From JAFMDF01 sp039024375 (GTDB taxonomy: Bacteria; Bacteroidota; Bacteroidia; Chitinophagales; Saprospiraceae), in the NCBI GenBank assembly GCA_039024375.1, contig JBCCQK010000529.1:1-5713 (forward strand): 5,713 nt of DNA. Reading direction: 5' to 3'. Made by a program: the position numbers and the translations under genes. The number at the start of each line of letters is the position of its first letter. The first letter of the stretch is position 1. This document shows, piece by piece, positions 5,579 to 5,713 of this stretch. The notes under the pieces were generated by a model, which was given only the letters and a program-made list of their open reading frames with translations, was not told where the DNA came from and ran no database searches.

Positions 5579-5713
5579 AGAAAGCTACTTTTTAGCAGGA
5601 AAATCCCTCCCTTGGTGGATTATTGGTGGTTCTTTGATTGCTTCCAATATCTCGGCGGAGCAGTTTATTGGGATGTCGGGAGACGGCTTTCGCTTCGGAT
5701 TGGCCATTGCGAC
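5499..5713. repeat. Perfect 76-bp inverted repeat (fold-back) at the window end
   Basis: Positions 5638-5713 are the exact reverse complement of 5499-5574, with no mismatch up to the last base. The spacer is 63 bp (5575-5637). Both arms encode the same symporter segment (SNISAEQFIGMSG and following), on opposite strands. Identity at every synonymous site shows one locus or a very recent copy. Beyond 5574 the left arm loses homology to the gene, while the right arm continues sensibly into upstream coding sequence. The likeliest cause is a chimeric junction from amplification or assembly. Confidence 0.95.
5577..5713 (+). CDS. N-terminal fragment of the same symporter, inverted and running off the window
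   Basis: Read on the plus strand this encodes TESYFLAGKSLPWW, then IIGGSLIASNISAEQF and on to GLAIA, open to the last base. It matches the vSGLT region starting near residue 40: the link after the first helix, the FLA-KSLPWW motif and all of TM1. It overlaps the minus-strand symporter by 76 bp of identical sequence and adds about 20 residues that copy lacks. The codon at 5577 is where it first looks coding. The frame is open further left (an ATG at 5505), but that part is antisense to the symporter and not genuine. The true start of the gene is not in the window. It is either the real 5' part of the symporter displaced by a chimera, or a second head-to-head copy. Confidence 0.75.

Overview
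The window looks like a fragment of a Bacteroidota genome, probably Saprospiria-like (the order is a guess). The evidence is a near-perfect Bacteroidota-type promoter (TTG, 20 nt, TAnnTTTG) before the ribosomal operon, A/T-rich start regions without clear Shine-Dalgarno sequences, a secreted protein of a type I know only from Bacteroidota, and ribosomal proteins of Bacteroidota character. Both ends of the window cut through genes.

Layout: (1) 1-426 is the C-terminal part of a periplasmic adaptor (HlyD/MacA-like) of an efflux system, and 682-1368 is a complete MacB/LolD-type ABC ATPase on the same strand. They probably belong to one exporter whose permease lies outside the window. The 255-bp gap between them holds a degenerate heptamer array and a strong hairpin. 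(2) 1544-2984 is a complete ribosomal operon: promoter, rpsF (S6), rpsR (S18), rplI (L9) and a strong intrinsic terminator. (3) On the minus strand, 3012-3956 encodes a secreted protein of unknown function, convergent with the ribosomal operon. (4) Also on the minus strand, 4136-5578 encodes a vSGLT-like sodium/sugar symporter lacking about its first 60 residues, with a hairpin terminator at 4031-4065.

Two things stand out. First, five gene-boundary sites carry degenerate tandem repeats with a strict 7-nt period (421-525, 1365-1413, 1504-1538, 2983-3010, 4104-4131). Each has its own unit sequence, four of the five touch or nearly touch a stop codon, and none lies inside the ribosomal operon. 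They resemble in design the heptameric STRR repeats of cyanobacteria. Second, the right end folds back on itself: 5638-5713 is a perfect 76-bp reverse complement of 5499-5574. The 63-bp spacer encodes, on the plus strand, the N-terminal piece missing from the minus-strand symporter. The likeliest cause is an amplification or assembly chimera. A real head-to-head duplication or a small invertible switch is possible but less likely.

No clear new defence or mobile system is visible. The heptad arrays are the best candidate for an under-described element.
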